Below are positions 1-9,776 of a stretch of 64,000 bases of DNA, one piece after another. The DNA is from an uncultured Colwellia sp. (lineage in GTDB: Bacteria > Pseudomonadota > Gammaproteobacteria > Enterobacterales > Alteromonadaceae): the NCBI GenBank assembly GCA_913063325.1, contig CAJXYE010000015.1:24519-88518 (forward strand), given 5' to 3'. The notes under the pieces were generated by a model. The model was not told where the DNA came from. It saw nothing but the letters and a program-made list of their open reading frames with translations, and did no database searches. Position numbers and translations under genes: made by a program. The first letter of the stretch is position 1. The number at the start of each line of letters is the position of its first letter.

Positions 1-1361
1 ATAAACGTAGCGTCATTAATAGTCAGCTATCTGTTATTTTTCAAGAGCCGGTTTTTGCTTATGACAAGCCGTTAATTAAAGGAATTCTTACTGCGATATT
101 GAAAGACAACGCTATCACAAGCCTGAAAGTACTAGATCAGCGTGACAAGGTATTGGCAACAGGTGTTAGCTCATCTGAAAAGCCAGATGAGCGTTTAGTA
201 TTGCCCTTATTATGGACTGATAACTCAACTATAGGCTCAGTTCACATTGGTTATTCTCATGAGCTTGTTAACAACCGTTTGAATAATGCTTTGTTTGATA
301 AGTTCATTGCTTTGATTGTTACTATCATTTTGTTAAGTGTGGTGGTTATTTATTTTCTCAGAAAAATAGTCATTCACCCACTAGCAAGTCTATCGTCTGT
401 ATTGGGAGATATAGCTCAAGGTGGCGGAGATTTAACTCAACGAATTCCTGTTAAATCAGCAGATGAGCTTGGAGAGCTTGCGGGAAATTTCAATAACTTT
501 ATTAATACCGTTCAGTCAATTGTTTCAGCCTTAGCATTAGCTAATACTGAATTGTCGAGTGTGGCTGAACGGGTAAAAAATGTTAGTGAAAGCACAAATA
601 GAGATTCACAAGAGCAACGAATGCAAACTAAAGACGCATTGGTGAATCTAACTCAATTACAAGAGACTACAGCTCATATAGCTGAAAATGCTGAGCAAAC
701 AGCATTAAATACTAATAATGTACATAAGCTTTCTCAAAGTGGCATTAGCCAAATGGAAGATAATATCAAAAAAGTTGACTTATTATTCAAGGAGCTTGAT
801 AACACCTCGGATATCGTGACTGAGTTGCGTGTTGAAAGCCAAAATATAACGCGTGTATTAGACGTCATAAAAGGCATAGCAGAACAGACTAATTTGTTGG
901 CATTAAATGCCGCTATTGAGGCTGCTAGAGCAGGGGAGTCTGGTCGAGGATTTTCAGTTGTAGCTGATGAAGTAAGAGCCTTAGCAAGTAAAACACATGA
1001 TTCAACCAATGAAATTGAAACGATTATTGGCTCTTTGCAGACTCAAGCTCAGGCTTCATTTGATGCAACCCATCGCAGTAAAGACTTAGTTAGTGAAACC
1101 ATAGAAACGACAAGAAATGCCAATGACTCCTTAAATGAAATCAATGAGAAAATTGATGAAATAAATAAGATGAATACACTTATTGCCAGTGGCTCTGAAG
1201 AGCAAACTCAAGTCACCTCAAGCGTTCAGCAAGGTATGCAGCAGGTTGATGATGGCGCAGAAAGGTTGGAGCAAGAGGCAAGTACTTTACACGCGGCAAC
1301 CAATGAATTAACGCAAGTGCAAGCAAAGCTCGTGGAGCAAATAGGAAGATTTACTTACTAG
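1..1361 (+). CDS. Methyl-accepting chemotaxis protein, 5' end outside the window
   Basis: Membrane chemoreceptor that would signal through CheA/CheW. The reading frame is open from base 3, so the gene starts upstream; the TTG at 99 is only the first start-like codon inside the window. The visible part holds the end of the periplasmic sensor, a membrane helix at about 303-360, a HAMP linker at about 361-510 and the cytoplasmic signalling domain. The conserved hairpin tip, [18 protein letters not shown] followed by [15 protein letters not shown], lies near 880-1000. The ligand cannot be told from the visible sensor fragment. A hairpin shared with the convergent gene follows the stop codon. Confidence 0.95.
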   Translation, partial: KRSVINSQLSVIFQEPVFAYDKPLIKGILTAILKDNAITSLKVLDQRDKVLATGVSSSEKPDERLVLPLLWTDNSTIGSVHIGYSHELVNNRLNNALFDKFIALIVTIILLSVVVIYFLRKIVIHPLASLSSVLGDIAQGGGDLTQRIPVKSADELGELAGNFNNFINTVQSIVSALALANTELSSVAERVKNVSESTNRDSQEQRMQTKDALVNLTQLQETTAHIAENAEQTALNTNNVHKLSQSGISQMEDNIKKVDLLFKELDNTSDIVTELRVESQNITRVLDVIKGIAEQTNLLALNAAIEAARAGESGRGFSVVADEVRALASKTHDSTNEIETIIGSLQTQAQASFDATHRSKDLVSETIETTRNANDSLNEINEKIDEINKMNTLIASGSEEQTQVTSSVQQGMQQVDDGAERLEQEASTLHAATNELTQVQAKLVEQIGRFTY

Positions 1362-1397
1362 TACTAATTAGGTGAACTGGTAAAAAGTAGAAATGAC

Positions 1398-1429
1398 AAA
1401 ACCTGTAAATCCGGGAGGAGTACAGGTTT
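1398..1429. terminator. Hairpin between convergent genes
   Basis: AAACCTGTA at 1399-1407 pairs perfectly with TACAGGTTT at 1421-1429 around a 13-base loop. It lies between the chemoreceptor stop (1361) and the stop of the minus-strand M56 peptidase gene (1456), so it could end transcription from both sides. There is no long T-run, which lowers confidence. Confidence 0.55.
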
Positions 1430-1455
1430 GCTATTTTACTATTGCGAAGGGTTAT

Positions 1456-2787
1456 TTACTGACTTACTTTAATACGTTCAATCAGGGATTCGGGTTTGGT
1501 AGATGAACCATCCATTACAAAGTCTAATTGCACTAATAAATTTGTATGACTGGTCTCTGTAGCATTATATCGCCATTGTTTTAAAGCGGTGACAGCCGAT
1601 TTATCAAAGACATTAACGGGCTTGCCATTAATTACTTCTACATGACTTACTGAGCCATCAGCTTCGACATCAAACTTTAAAACTACTGAGCCTTCAGTCC
1701 CTGCTTTAGCTGCTTCAATAGGGTATTTGGGCTCTATTCTCATGGTTGGGGATACACCATTGACAACTTTTTTAATGCCAGCCTTACTACTTTCATCTTG
1801 ATGTAACTGATGACCCGCATAACTAACCCCAGCTAGTAACGAACTTGATACTAGGGTAACCAGGCTTAATTTCGCCACTTTAGTGATGGTGCTCTTTGCT
1901 GAAAAGGCTTTTGACATCTGTTTTATTTGTTCAATTCGATTAAACATAAAATGTTGTTCTCCGTTTTGCTTGAAACTAAGTAAAGTAAAAGCGTTAGGTG
2001 GTGATGTTTCAGCCGCTAATACTAGTGCTTTACAGTATTGGATCCTGGATTGAGTATGCTTTTGCGCCAAAACAACTTGGTCACAGGAATGCTCTTGATC
2101 TTGACGAAATGCCGCATAAGCACGCCAAGCTAGCGGATTGAACCAAAATAACGCTAAGAGCATAAGCGCTAGTTGATTCGTCCACATATGGTGCTGAGAA
2201 AAATGACAGACTTCATGGCTGATGATCAGCTGTTGCTGCTCAGGCGTGTAAAGTGTTTCAAAGTCCTCAGGAATGACTATAATTTGTTTGAATAAGCCAA
2301 TAAGTATTGGACTATGAATATGACTGCTTTGCGCAAGCATTAATGTGTTGGCATCACTATCGAAGATTTGTTGTTGATGTTTGCTATTCGGTAATAATTC
2401 GAGTTTTAACGCTTTGCGATAATTATGTTGTGTTAATCCCCAGTAACTAATAAGCAGAGTAAAACCTAAAATCCAAGTACTGCTAAGCCATAAGCCAAGT
2501 AGACTCTCCGTTGATAATTGCTGGCTAATGGTCTGACTTGACGAAACAAGGTAGCGTTGAATCAAACCATTTTGTGACTCAAGATTGCTGAATTCGTTGA
2601 TACTTAACCAGCTTAGGCTCTGCCATGGTAAGGGCAAGAAATAAAGCACTAAACTTAACGGAATAACCAGCCACAAGTTATACACAGTATTAGCATCCAT
2701 GCTCTTTCTTAATGGCTGACGGATAAGTAACATCAGCGATAATAAGATGGTTAGTGGCAATAATGAATTAACTAACGCGCTAATCAT
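1456..2787 (-). CDS. BlaR1/MecR1-type M56 peptidase with C-terminal TonB-like domain
   Basis: Predicted inner-membrane zinc metallopeptidase of family M56, the family that senses beta-lactam or envelope signals and inactivates a BlaI-type repressor. Several hydrophobic N-terminal segments precede the zinc motif HEVCH (within ISHEVCHFSQHH, near residue 190). A membrane segment at about 310-325 leads to a periplasmic tail. The tail is a TonB C-terminal-like domain (EPKYPIEAAKAGTEGSVVLK ... WRY), not the penicillin-binding sensor of true BlaR1. The start overlaps the end of the repressor gene by 8 bases and has a GGGAG ribosome site, so the two genes are translationally coupled. The signal sensed is unknown. 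Confidence 0.9.
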   Translation of the reverse strand: MISALVNSLLPLTILLSLMLLIRQPLRKSMDANTVYNLWLVIPLSLVLYFLPLPWQSLSWLSINEFSNLESQNGLIQRYLVSSSQTISQQLSTESLLGLWLSSTWILGFTLLISYWGLTQHNYRKALKLELLPNSKHQQQIFDSDANTLMLAQSSHIHSPILIGLFKQIIVIPEDFETLYTPEQQQLIISHEVCHFSQHHMWTNQLALMLLALFWFNPLAWRAYAAFRQDQEHSCDQVVLAQKHTQSRIQYCKALVLAAETSPPNAFTLLSFKQNGEQHFMFNRIEQIKQMSKAFSAKSTITKVAKLSLVTLVSSSLLAGVSYAGHQLHQDESSKAGIKKVVNGVSPTMRIEPKYPIEAAKAGTEGSVVLKFDVEADGSVSHVEVINGKPVNVFDKSAVTALKQWRYNATETSHTNLLVQLDFVMDGSSTKPESLIERIKVSQ

Positions 2788-3196
2788 TATTTTTCTCCCA
2801 ATCAGAAATCAATGATTTTAGTGCGCTGATGTCATCTTTATTCAAATCATTTTGCTTAGCAAACCCTGCTACTAAGGGCGCTATTTTTCCACTGAACATG
2901 CGTTCGATTAAACTTTTACTCTCTTTTAAGGTGTAGGCTTCACGCTCTAATAAAGGAGAATATAAATAATGGCGTTGCTGTTTTTCAAAGCCTACTGCTT
3001 GTTTTTTAACGAGGCGATTGAGTAATGTTTTTACCGTTTTATCGTGCCACTGCTTTTCTTGATTTACCTCTCCAGTACCATGAGTATTGCTATTGCCACT
3101 TTCATTCAGTTTAGCAATGATATCGTTCGCACTAGCAGGGTAGTGTTGCCAGAGGGCTTCTAATACTTCAAATTCTGCATTGCTTATTTCAGTCAT
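2780..3196 (-). CDS. BlaI/MecI/CopY-family transcriptional repressor
   Basis: Small winged-helix repressor of 138 residues. The N-terminal stretch EFEVLEALWQHYPASANDII and the helix VKTLLNRLVKKQAVGFEK are typical of the BlaI family, which binds TACA-nn-TGTA dyads and is released when cleaved by the partner M56 protease. An insertion rich in N, G and T (residues about 32-46) separates the first helices from the recognition helix. Two matching dyads lie upstream of this gene, so autoregulation of the repressor/protease operon is the simple reading. Start supported by a GGA ribosome site. Confidence 0.92.
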   Translation of the reverse strand: MTEISNAEFEVLEALWQHYPASANDIIAKLNESGNSNTHGTGEVNQEKQWHDKTVKTLLNRLVKKQAVGFEKQQRHYLYSPLLEREAYTLKESKSLIERMFSGKIAPLVAGFAKQNDLNKDDISALKSLISDWEKNND

Positions 3197-3215
3197 ATTA
3201 TTTCCAGGTTTCTTT

Positions 3216-3263
3216 TCTAGGTATTAGTCTAGGTATTAGTCTAGGTATTACTCTAGGTATTAT
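3216..3263. repeat. 12-base tandem repeat, four copies
   Basis: TCTAGGTATTAG is repeated head to tail four times (3216-3227, 3228-3239, 3240-3251, 3252-3263); the last two copies differ only at the final base. It sits between the repressor start codon and the operator dyads, so it would be in the 5' leader of the minus-strand operon and may vary in copy number between strains. Confidence 0.95.
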
Positions 3264-3268
3264 TAACT

Positions 3269-3310
3269 ATTACAAATGTAATCAACACCTATAGATTACA
3301 CTTGTAATCT
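3269..3310. promoter_or_regulatory. Two BlaI-type operator dyads
   Basis: Dyad 1 at 3269-3282 is ATTACA-AA-TGTAAT. Dyad 2 at 3293-3310 is AGATTACA-CT-TGTAATCT. Both have perfect arms around a two-base centre, the form described for BlaI/MecI operators (TACA...TGTA). They lie between the repressor gene and the divergent lipoprotein gene, so the repressor may control both. Confidence 0.82.
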
Positions 3311-3320
3311 TAACTGTCAA
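3290..3320 (-). promoter_or_regulatory. Probable promoter of the repressor/peptidase operon
   Basis: A perfect -35 hexamer TTGACA is present on the minus strand (complement of 3315-3320). Dyad 2 fills the spacer and the likely -10 position, where the match to TATAAT is poor. A repressor on dyad 2 would block RNA polymerase directly. Placement of the -10 is uncertain. Confidence 0.5.
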
Positions 3321-3368
3321 TTGTTATTTTTATCTAGGTTAGTTATTTCAAACAAAGGGATTAATAAA

Positions 3369-4058
3369 ATGAAGATGATAAGTGTTTTATTGGTGTGCTG
3401 TTTTATTTTGTCGTGTTCTTCAACAAAAGTTCATCTTTATACGCGTTATTTATCAACAGAACAAACGCTGGGAGTTACTAATGATTTAGAGGCGTTAGGT
3501 TTTGATGTAGTGGATAATACGCTTGTTTTTCCTGACGATATTGCGCAATCGACATTACTATATTCTCCCTTTATTGAAGGGGAAAATAGTGTTAATTTTT
3601 TAATCGATTCACTTGAACAATCGGGCTGGATTATTGCTGACGTGAAGCCTATTTTTGCTGGTAATCATTATTACACTAAAAATAGTGTTGGCTTGCTTTT
3701 ACTGCCTGATGGCTTGATGAAAAACGATCAAGTCACAGCGCAAGACCTTGCCAATGAATATGAAAGTAAAAAGTGTGAAAACTCGATAAAGCTTAGCTTA
3801 AAAAGTGACGCAACTTACCAGTTCTTATACTCAAATAAGCATGACAATGAAAATGAGCAACTAAAAGGCAATTGGCAGATCACAAGTTACCCGTACATTG
3901 AGTTGACCTCGTCAAATAAAGCGTGGCGTTTCTATTATGAAATACACAAAAGTATTGATTCAGATGTCGTTGGTAAGATAGAACTTATTGAACTAAAACC
4001 AGTAGATGACCAGTATACCTTGCCGGTATGTAGCTATGTTTATGGGATAAGAGCGTAA
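3369..4058 (+). CDS. Putative lipoprotein of unknown function
   Basis: The ATG at 3369 is preferred over an upstream TTG at 3321 because it has an AAAGGGA ribosome site and begins a clean lipoprotein signal, MKMISVLLVCCFILSC, with the lipidated Cys at residue 16. The mature protein is about 214 residues without a domain I recognise. The second half (near CENSIKLSLKSDATYQFLYS) looks like a small beta-rich domain. It is transcribed away from the BlaI-type operators and may belong to that regulon (inference from position only). Confidence 0.75.
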   Translation: MKMISVLLVCCFILSCSSTKVHLYTRYLSTEQTLGVTNDLEALGFDVVDNTLVFPDDIAQSTLLYSPFIEGENSVNFLIDSLEQSGWIIADVKPIFAGNHYYTKNSVGLLLLPDGLMKNDQVTAQDLANEYESKKCENSIKLSLKSDATYQFLYSNKHDNENEQLKGNWQITSYPYIELTSSNKAWRFYYEIHKSIDSDVVGKIELIELKPVDDQYTLPVCSYVYGIRA

Positions 4059-4119
4059 ATAATTACGCTCTTTATACTAAGTAGTTGATGGGTTATTTAT
4101 ACCTAAACCCGATGAGAAT

Positions 4120-5028
4120 TTAGGGCTGCGGATAACCATTTCTAGCTTCAAGCAAGCGATACCAATCAGCATGATTATAATCAATCGCTAAGGCTTGTTT
4201 CGCCGCAACAATTCGAGCTGGCGTGGTTGAGCCAATGATAGGGCAGATATTGGCTGGATGTTTTAACAACCAAGCTAATATAAGTTGCCAAGGTGAACAG
4301 TTATATTGCTCAGCTTGCCTTGTTAACTCAGTTTCAATACGTTGTTCATCAGCCGTAGAAAAGGTATTTCCCCAAGCTGGGTAGGCGACACCACCCAATG
4401 GGCACCAAGCGATTGGCGTAATGCCAAGCTGCTGACACTGATCTAAACTGCCATCGGTTAAGCTATTAATATTATGAATGTTAATTTCAATTTGATTAAC
4501 CAGTAATGGTTCATCTAAAGCTGATTGCAATAAGCTTACTTGTGACGGACTAAAGTTACTGACACCAAAATGTTTCACTTTACCGCTTGCTTTTAATTGC
4601 TGAAAAGTCTGAGCTACTTGTTCTGCATTGAACAAATAATCAGGGCGATGCAGTAAAAACATATCAAGGTAGTCAACATTCAATCGTTTAAGTGAATTTT
4701 CGACACTTGTTGTTAGGTAATCTGGTGAAAAATCATAACGTTGTGGTTCAAAGCGTATACCTGCTTTAGAGGTGATAATAAGCTGTTCACGTATTGCTGG
4801 CGTTTCGTGTTTAAGCTCTGTTAATAACTCACCAAATAAGCTTTCACAGTGTCCACCGCCATAAATATCGGCATGATCAAAGTGGTTATAACCCGCATCA
4901 AGTGCAGCTCTAAGGGCTAATTTTCCTTTTGTTTTATCTGCGGGAGTATTATCACCGGAGATACGCATACAACCATAAATAAGGCGTGAGCTAGTAATGT
5001 CTGATGAGTTTAATTTTATTTTTTGCAT
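4120..5028 (-). CDS. Aldo/keto reductase, YdhF-like
   Basis: NADPH-dependent oxidoreductase of the aldo/keto reductase family with a TIM-barrel fold. The catalytic tetrad is visible: Asp and Tyr in DHADIYGG, Lys in SKAGIR and His in LHRPD. The C-terminal cofactor motif PIIGSTTPARI is present. The overall pattern, including GKVKHFGVSNFSPSQ, matches the E. coli YdhF subgroup from memory. It ends 38 bases upstream of the halogenase-gene stop on the same strand and may be the last gene of that transcript. The substrate is unknown. Confidence 0.92.
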   Translation of the reverse strand: MQKIKLNSSDITSSRLIYGCMRISGDNTPADKTKGKLALRAALDAGYNHFDHADIYGGGHCESLFGELLTELKHETPAIREQLIITSKAGIRFEPQRYDFSPDYLTTSVENSLKRLNVDYLDMFLLHRPDYLFNAEQVAQTFQQLKASGKVKHFGVSNFSPSQVSLLQSALDEPLLVNQIEINIHNINSLTDGSLDQCQQLGITPIAWCPLGGVAYPAWGNTFSTADEQRIETELTRQAEQYNCSPWQLILAWLLKHPANICPIIGSTTPARIVAAKQALAIDYNHADWYRLLEARNGYPQP

Positions 5029-5066
5029 GTTTTACCTTTATTACTATTCTAATGAGCAGGGCTTAC

Positions 5067-6593
5067 TTAAAGCGACTGCAAAAATTCATCATGGCTGGGT
5101 AGGTTTTCTACCGTACGATTGATTAAGGTTTTTAAGTTAGCCATTAAATCATCTAGTTGTTCTTTTGATAAGGCATCAACTAACGGGTGGTGATCTTCAG
5201 GGATATTGCCTTGCCCTATCATCACTTGTTGCCAAGCAATCTCGGTAAACAAGTCATCAGGTTTGCAAAAGACTTTACCTGTTTTTTTAAATAACTCAAT
5301 TTTATTTAGCAATGATTCAGGTACATCCATACGTTGGCAAGTACGCCAAAACTCACTATCACCACGATTATTTAACTTGTAATGCAAGATGATAAAATCT
5401 CGGATGCCTTCTGCTTCCTGTTTCGATTGACGGTTAAATTCATCTACTTCTTCTATGTTAATACCATTGTGCGGGAAGAACTTGAGTAGTCGTATCGCAG
5501 CGGTTTGAATCAGGTGAATATTGGTTGATTCGAGCGGCTCAAAGAAGCCGCTAGATAAACCGATAGCAATAACATTTTTATGCCATTGTTTGCGGCGACG
5601 TCCTGTCTGAAAAGGAATGACTCTTGGCTCAGCCAAAGGTTTGCCATCAAGATTTTTAAGTAATAACTCTTTGGCTTCTTCATCTGTCATATGTTTACTG
5701 GCATAAACTAAACCGTTACCGGTTCTATGTTGAAGTGGAATACGCCATTGCCAGCCAGCCTTATGCGCAGTTGATCGGGTATAAGGTTCAATATTGTCCG
5801 TTTTCTCACAAGGTACAGCCATGGCACGATCACAAGGCAACCAGTGTGAATAATCGTCATAACCAGTACTGAGGGTTTTTTCAATGAGTAGGGCCGCAAG
5901 TCCAGTACAGTCAATAAATAAATCACCGGTAATGCAGGAGCCATCTTCAAGTAATAAGCTTTCAATAAAGCCAGAATCATGATTTTGCTGTACTTGTGTG
6001 ATAGTGCCTTCAATGCGCTTAACTCCCATGCCTTGGGCATGTTTTGCTAAGAATTTAGCGTATAAGCCAGCATCAAAATGATAAGCGTGTGCAAGGCCAG
6101 GCAAATTGGTATTGGGGATATTATTAAATGCGGCAAACTTGTTTTGTTTAGCTGCTTGGTAGTTCAAGGAATAATCCCAAAAGCTTTTACCGTCAGCAGG
6201 GCTAGAGCTCTCAGATGTTGCTAATTGCTGCTGGCGTAACCAAAAGTGATGAAATTCACAAAAAGGGAATTTTTTACCTATATTGCCAAAGGCATGCATA
6301 TAGCTGTCACCCTCTTGGTACCAGTTGTTAAATTCAATACCCAGTTTGATAGTGCCTTGAGTTGCTTTAACAAAGGCTTTTTCATCAATACCTATGGCAC
6401 TGTTAAAATTTACGATAGGTGGAATGGTTGCTTCTCCCACACCGACAATGCCAATTTTGTCAGATTCTACTAAGGTGATATTTAGGGACTTACCTAGAAT
6501 CTTTGCAAATAATGAGGCTGACATCCAACCAGCGGTGCCGCCGCCAACAATAACAACATTTTGAATTTTATCTTGGTTTTTATTCTGGCTCAT
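5067..6593 (-). CDS. Flavin-dependent tryptophan-halogenase-family protein
   Basis: FAD-dependent halogenase of the PrnA/RebH family. Visible marks are the dinucleotide motif GGGTAGW (residues 17-23), GVGEATIPP, the Lys in TIKLGI (residue 83) at the place of the catalytic Lys of PrnA, and WQWRIP near residue 281, the WxWxIP motif that marks halogenases as against monooxygenases. Two adjacent ATGs exist; the second is preferred because AGGA then lies six bases upstream. It follows the TonB receptor gene, behind a terminator. Such genes often sit in carbohydrate-receptor loci of marine bacteria, where the true substrate is unresolved. No flavin reductase gene was seen nearby. Confidence 0.9.
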   Translation of the reverse strand: MSQNKNQDKIQNVVIVGGGTAGWMSASLFAKILGKSLNITLVESDKIGIVGVGEATIPPIVNFNSAIGIDEKAFVKATQGTIKLGIEFNNWYQEGDSYMHAFGNIGKKFPFCEFHHFWLRQQQLATSESSSPADGKSFWDYSLNYQAAKQNKFAAFNNIPNTNLPGLAHAYHFDAGLYAKFLAKHAQGMGVKRIEGTITQVQQNHDSGFIESLLLEDGSCITGDLFIDCTGLAALLIEKTLSTGYDDYSHWLPCDRAMAVPCEKTDNIEPYTRSTAHKAGWQWRIPLQHRTGNGLVYASKHMTDEEAKELLLKNLDGKPLAEPRVIPFQTGRRRKQWHKNVIAIGLSSGFFEPLESTNIHLIQTAAIRLLKFFPHNGINIEEVDEFNRQSKQEAEGIRDFIILHYKLNNRGDSEFWRTCQRMDVPESLLNKIELFKKTGKVFCKPDDLFTEIAWQQVMIGQGNIPEDHHPLVDALSKEQLDDLMANLKTLINRTVENLPSHDEFLQSL

Positions 6594-6673
6594 CATTATT
6601 CCTATAAAAATGTATTTTCGATAATATACATCGAAAATTACGTGATTGATTTTTGATGGTTAGTGTTAAATAA

Positions 6674-6708
6674 AAAAGCCCCAGTAACACATGTTCACTA
6701 GGGCTTTT
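6674..6708 (-). terminator. Rho-independent terminator of the TonB receptor gene
   Basis: AAAAGCCC (6674-6681) pairs with GGGCTTTT (6701-6708), with an inner AGT/ACT extension; on the minus strand the stem is followed by a T-run. It lies between the receptor gene and the halogenase gene, so the halogenase is transcribed by read-through or from its own promoter. Confidence 0.85.
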
Positions 6709-6748
6709 ATTCTAAGAGCTTAACTAAAAGCGGTTAACTTAAAATGTA

Positions 6749-9556
6749 TTACATTTTATAGCTAAAGCCTAGTAAGTAAGTGCTACCGTAATCTTGGTAA
6801 TCACGTACTTGCAATGCGTTATCACCTTGCAATGAAGTGAACGGCTCTTCAGTTAAGTTATAAGCTTGTAAGAAGATAGATAAACCTTCTAAGTTTTCAA
6901 AGCCACCTTCACCAAAGTCATAACCAATTTGTGCATCTACAATGGTTTCACCAACAATGTCTACTTGCACAGTGTTAAAACCTAAACCATAAACATCACC
7001 TTTAAATGCATCACGCTTACGCATGCTGGCACGTGCGGAGAAGCCATTTTTATCATAGTAGAAAGTAGCACTAGTGATACTTTCAGATAAACCTGGTAAC
7101 TCATAGTCATCACCATTTTGGTCTTTCATGTCTGACTCTACACCAGTATAACTTGCGATAATACCAAAACCATCAAGGTGCTCTGATAACATGTTAAGTG
7201 GTAAGGTTGCTGATAGTTCGTAACCCCAAAGAGTACCGTCACCACCATTTACTTTACCTTTACCAGTACCCGTAGTTGTTGGTGGTAATTCACCTGTTGA
7301 AGGGTCTGCGACACCAGTCATATCAACAGCGTAACTACCGTCGAAAATCCAGTTTTGTAAATCTTTATGGAAAAGAGCTACTGCGAAGTAACCTTCATCA
7401 CTAAAGTAGTTTTCGTAAGATAAATCAATGCCAAGTGCTTCTTTTGGCTCTAGTGATGGATTGCCACCTTCGATCTCCCAGAAGTTACCTTGTTCATCAG
7501 GTTGTTGATTATATTTAGCACTATATGACGCGTTCATTTCATCTAAACGGGCGCGAGAAATTGTTTGTGCTACGCCAAAACGTAAAGTTTGGCTATCATC
7601 AATTTGCATTGATAAGTTAAGGCTAGGCAAGAAGTTATTATAGTCATGGCTAACATCAGTTGGCTCAGTTACTACTAAACCATTAACAGTATTAAAAGCA
7701 TTACCCTGTGAAGATTGGTCAGTATAAACATAACGAACACCAAAGTTACCTGTTAACGGCATTCCAGCAATCTCAGTAGAAATTTCAGCTTGTACAAATG
7801 CAGACATTACTTTTTCATTTACAGTCCAAGACTTAGTTGCATGGGTTGGGTTAGTTAAGCTTTCTTGTAAAAGGCTATAATATCCATCGTTAATTAAACC
7901 CATAGTATCGTAAGCGATCATGTCGCCCATACCAATAAAGTCTAAATTAGCGCTGCCTAAACGATACTCTTCTGGTACTGATTGCATGCCCGGGTTATCA
8001 GGGTAACTAAAGCTGCTTAGGGTCATGAAATAACCTTCAGACTTTTTAGTTTTTTCACGTTCACGGTAAGAAACACCGTAAGTAATATCAGTGATAAAGT
8101 TTGAATCAATTTCCTGACTTGCAGCAAATTTTAATGACATTAGTTCATCATCAATATTCGGGGTGTTAATGAAACCATCTTGCGCTTGGTTTTCGTATTC
8201 TGTACCAGTAATGTTGTGTGCATCATTTAATGCGCCACTCCAACCCCAACTTAACGGGCCGCCTAATTGAATTAGGTTGTAATCACTATAGTCTAATCCG
8301 TGAGTGAAAGTAGCGCCAGTATTACCTGAATCAAAGGTATAACCTAAATCATCAGCTGCGCCACGGCTATCACCACGACCGGTACCTGAGTAACTTTCAA
8401 CACTGTAAACATCACGTTCAACTTTTGAATAACTTACATCAAAGTCTAACATCCAGTTATCGCTTACTGCCCAGTTAGTATTAAAACCAAATGACATTAA
8501 CTGTGCATCACGTTCTTCGTAATCATTACGTACTACAACACGTTGATCTTGAGTAATAGCGCTAGTTACAAAACCAGTTTCAGGGTCAATAGTGGCTGTA
8601 TCGCCAGAGATTGAACCTTGACCCCATGCGAATGGTACTTCGATACCACGTAAAATTTTAGTATCTAGGAAATCAACATAAAGCGCATCAAAAGTCATCT
8701 TCATGTCATCTCTTGGCGCAGCTTCTATCACTAACATAGCTGAGTCACGATCTAAGGTAGAAGAACGAACAAATGGCTTGGCACCACCTAAAATAGAGCC
8801 TTCAGAGCCATCTTCATAAGTGAATGTCGGGTAGCCCCATGAGTTCCAACGTTTTTCTTGGTTTGGTGATGTCATGGTGGTGTAAGCAAAAGCAACACCT
8901 AATGTATCATCAGCAAACTGATCCATATAGAAGAAGGTGCCTTTTAAGCCAGCATCATCACCATCAGGGTTTAATTTATCAAAACTTGTTTTTTCATAGG
9001 TACCGTTAAACTGGATAACACGACCATCTTGGTTAAGCGGTTTAATAGTTTGTAAATCGATAACACCGGCAATGCCTTCGCCTTCAAGGCTGGCATTTGG
9101 TGTTTTATAAACGGTAACGCCGCTCATAATTTCAGAAGGGTATAAATCAAATTCAACGCCACGGTTATCACCGATAGACACTTGTTCACGACCATTTAAG
9201 GTAGTGCCACTTTCATTTTCACCAAAACCACGAATACTTACTTTACTGGCACGGCCGTCAATACGTTGTGCAGCAAGACCAGGTAAACGTGCAATAGATT
9301 CAGCAATTGAAGAGTCTGGTAATTTACCAATGTCTTCAGCCGAAATGGCTTCAACAACATTTGATGAATAGCGCTTTAAGTTAATTGACTCAACGATACT
9401 CTTACGAAAGCCAGTTACTTGAATGACTTCAACATCTTCTTCAGCTGTTTTATCGCTTGCTTTAGCTTCTTCGGCCGCAAAACTTGCAGTGCTTAATGCC
9501 ATTAAGCCACTTGAAAGTAGTGCTAGTGTCAGTTTACTTGGTTTAAAATGTAGCAT
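6749..9556 (-). CDS. TonB-dependent outer-membrane receptor, probably for maltodextrin/starch
   Basis: Outer-membrane active transporter of about 935 residues. The start at 9556 is chosen because GGGGAG lies just upstream and the frame then opens with a good signal peptide ending ASFAAEE. A TonB box-like segment (EVIQVTGF) is followed by a plug domain (VVEAISAEDIGKLPDSSIAE, GLAAQRIDG) and a long beta-barrel ending in the aromatic pattern LLGFSYKM. The plug resembles the TonB_Xanth_Caul class, many of which take up glycans. Divergent pullulanase genes and the shared 15-base operators point to alpha-glucan uptake; the substrate is inferred from context. Confidence 0.93.
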   Translation of the reverse strand: MLHFKPSKLTLALLSSGLMALSTASFAAEEAKASDKTAEEDVEVIQVTGFRKSIVESINLKRYSSNVVEAISAEDIGKLPDSSIAESIARLPGLAAQRIDGRASKVSIRGFGENESGTTLNGREQVSIGDNRGVEFDLYPSEIMSGVTVYKTPNASLEGEGIAGVIDLQTIKPLNQDGRVIQFNGTYEKTSFDKLNPDGDDAGLKGTFFYMDQFADDTLGVAFAYTTMTSPNQEKRWNSWGYPTFTYEDGSEGSILGGAKPFVRSSTLDRDSAMLVIEAAPRDDMKMTFDALYVDFLDTKILRGIEVPFAWGQGSISGDTATIDPETGFVTSAITQDQRVVVRNDYEERDAQLMSFGFNTNWAVSDNWMLDFDVSYSKVERDVYSVESYSGTGRGDSRGAADDLGYTFDSGNTGATFTHGLDYSDYNLIQLGGPLSWGWSGALNDAHNITGTEYENQAQDGFINTPNIDDELMSLKFAASQEIDSNFITDITYGVSYREREKTKKSEGYFMTLSSFSYPDNPGMQSVPEEYRLGSANLDFIGMGDMIAYDTMGLINDGYYSLLQESLTNPTHATKSWTVNEKVMSAFVQAEISTEIAGMPLTGNFGVRYVYTDQSSQGNAFNTVNGLVVTEPTDVSHDYNNFLPSLNLSMQIDDSQTLRFGVAQTISRARLDEMNASYSAKYNQQPDEQGNFWEIEGGNPSLEPKEALGIDLSYENYFSDEGYFAVALFHKDLQNWIFDGSYAVDMTGVADPSTGELPPTTTGTGKGKVNGGDGTLWGYELSATLPLNMLSEHLDGFGIIASYTGVESDMKDQNGDDYELPGLSESITSATFYYDKNGFSARASMRKRDAFKGDVYGLGFNTVQVDIVGETIVDAQIGYDFGEGGFENLEGLSIFLQAYNLTEEPFTSLQGDNALQVRDYQDYGSTYLLGFSYKM

Positions 9557-9734
9557 TGAATATTCTCCCCTAGCCATCCTTGATTAATTTTATTAGCTAA
9601 CTTCCTTTTAGCCTAATAATTATATTGCTTGTGTTTTGTATTGTCGTTATATCGTTATGTAGTTCATGTGTATTAATTCGTTATTATTTGTAAACAACAT
9701 TAATATAAAGGGGCAAATTGCAGATGAATAGAGG

Positions 9735-9749
9735 TTGCATACGTATTCA
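9735..9749. promoter_or_regulatory. Operator copy 1 of the starch locus
   Basis: TTGCATACGTATTCA, with a perfect ATACGTAT core, lies between the TonB receptor gene and the first pullulanase gene. It is the exact reverse complement of copies 2 and 3. The form resembles LacI-family (MalR-like) operators of gammaproteobacterial starch regulons, recalled and not checked. Confidence 0.8.
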
Positions 9750-9776
9750 GAGGTCGGTCATGTCCTCAATAAGCAT

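Noticed and set aside
734..1009. 91-codon minus-strand frame inside the chemoreceptor gene
   Set aside because: Antisense shadow of the conserved signalling domain.
3321..3368. TTG start for the lipoprotein gene
   Set aside because: It places extra residues before the signal peptide and overlaps the promoter region; ATG 3369 has a proper ribosome site.
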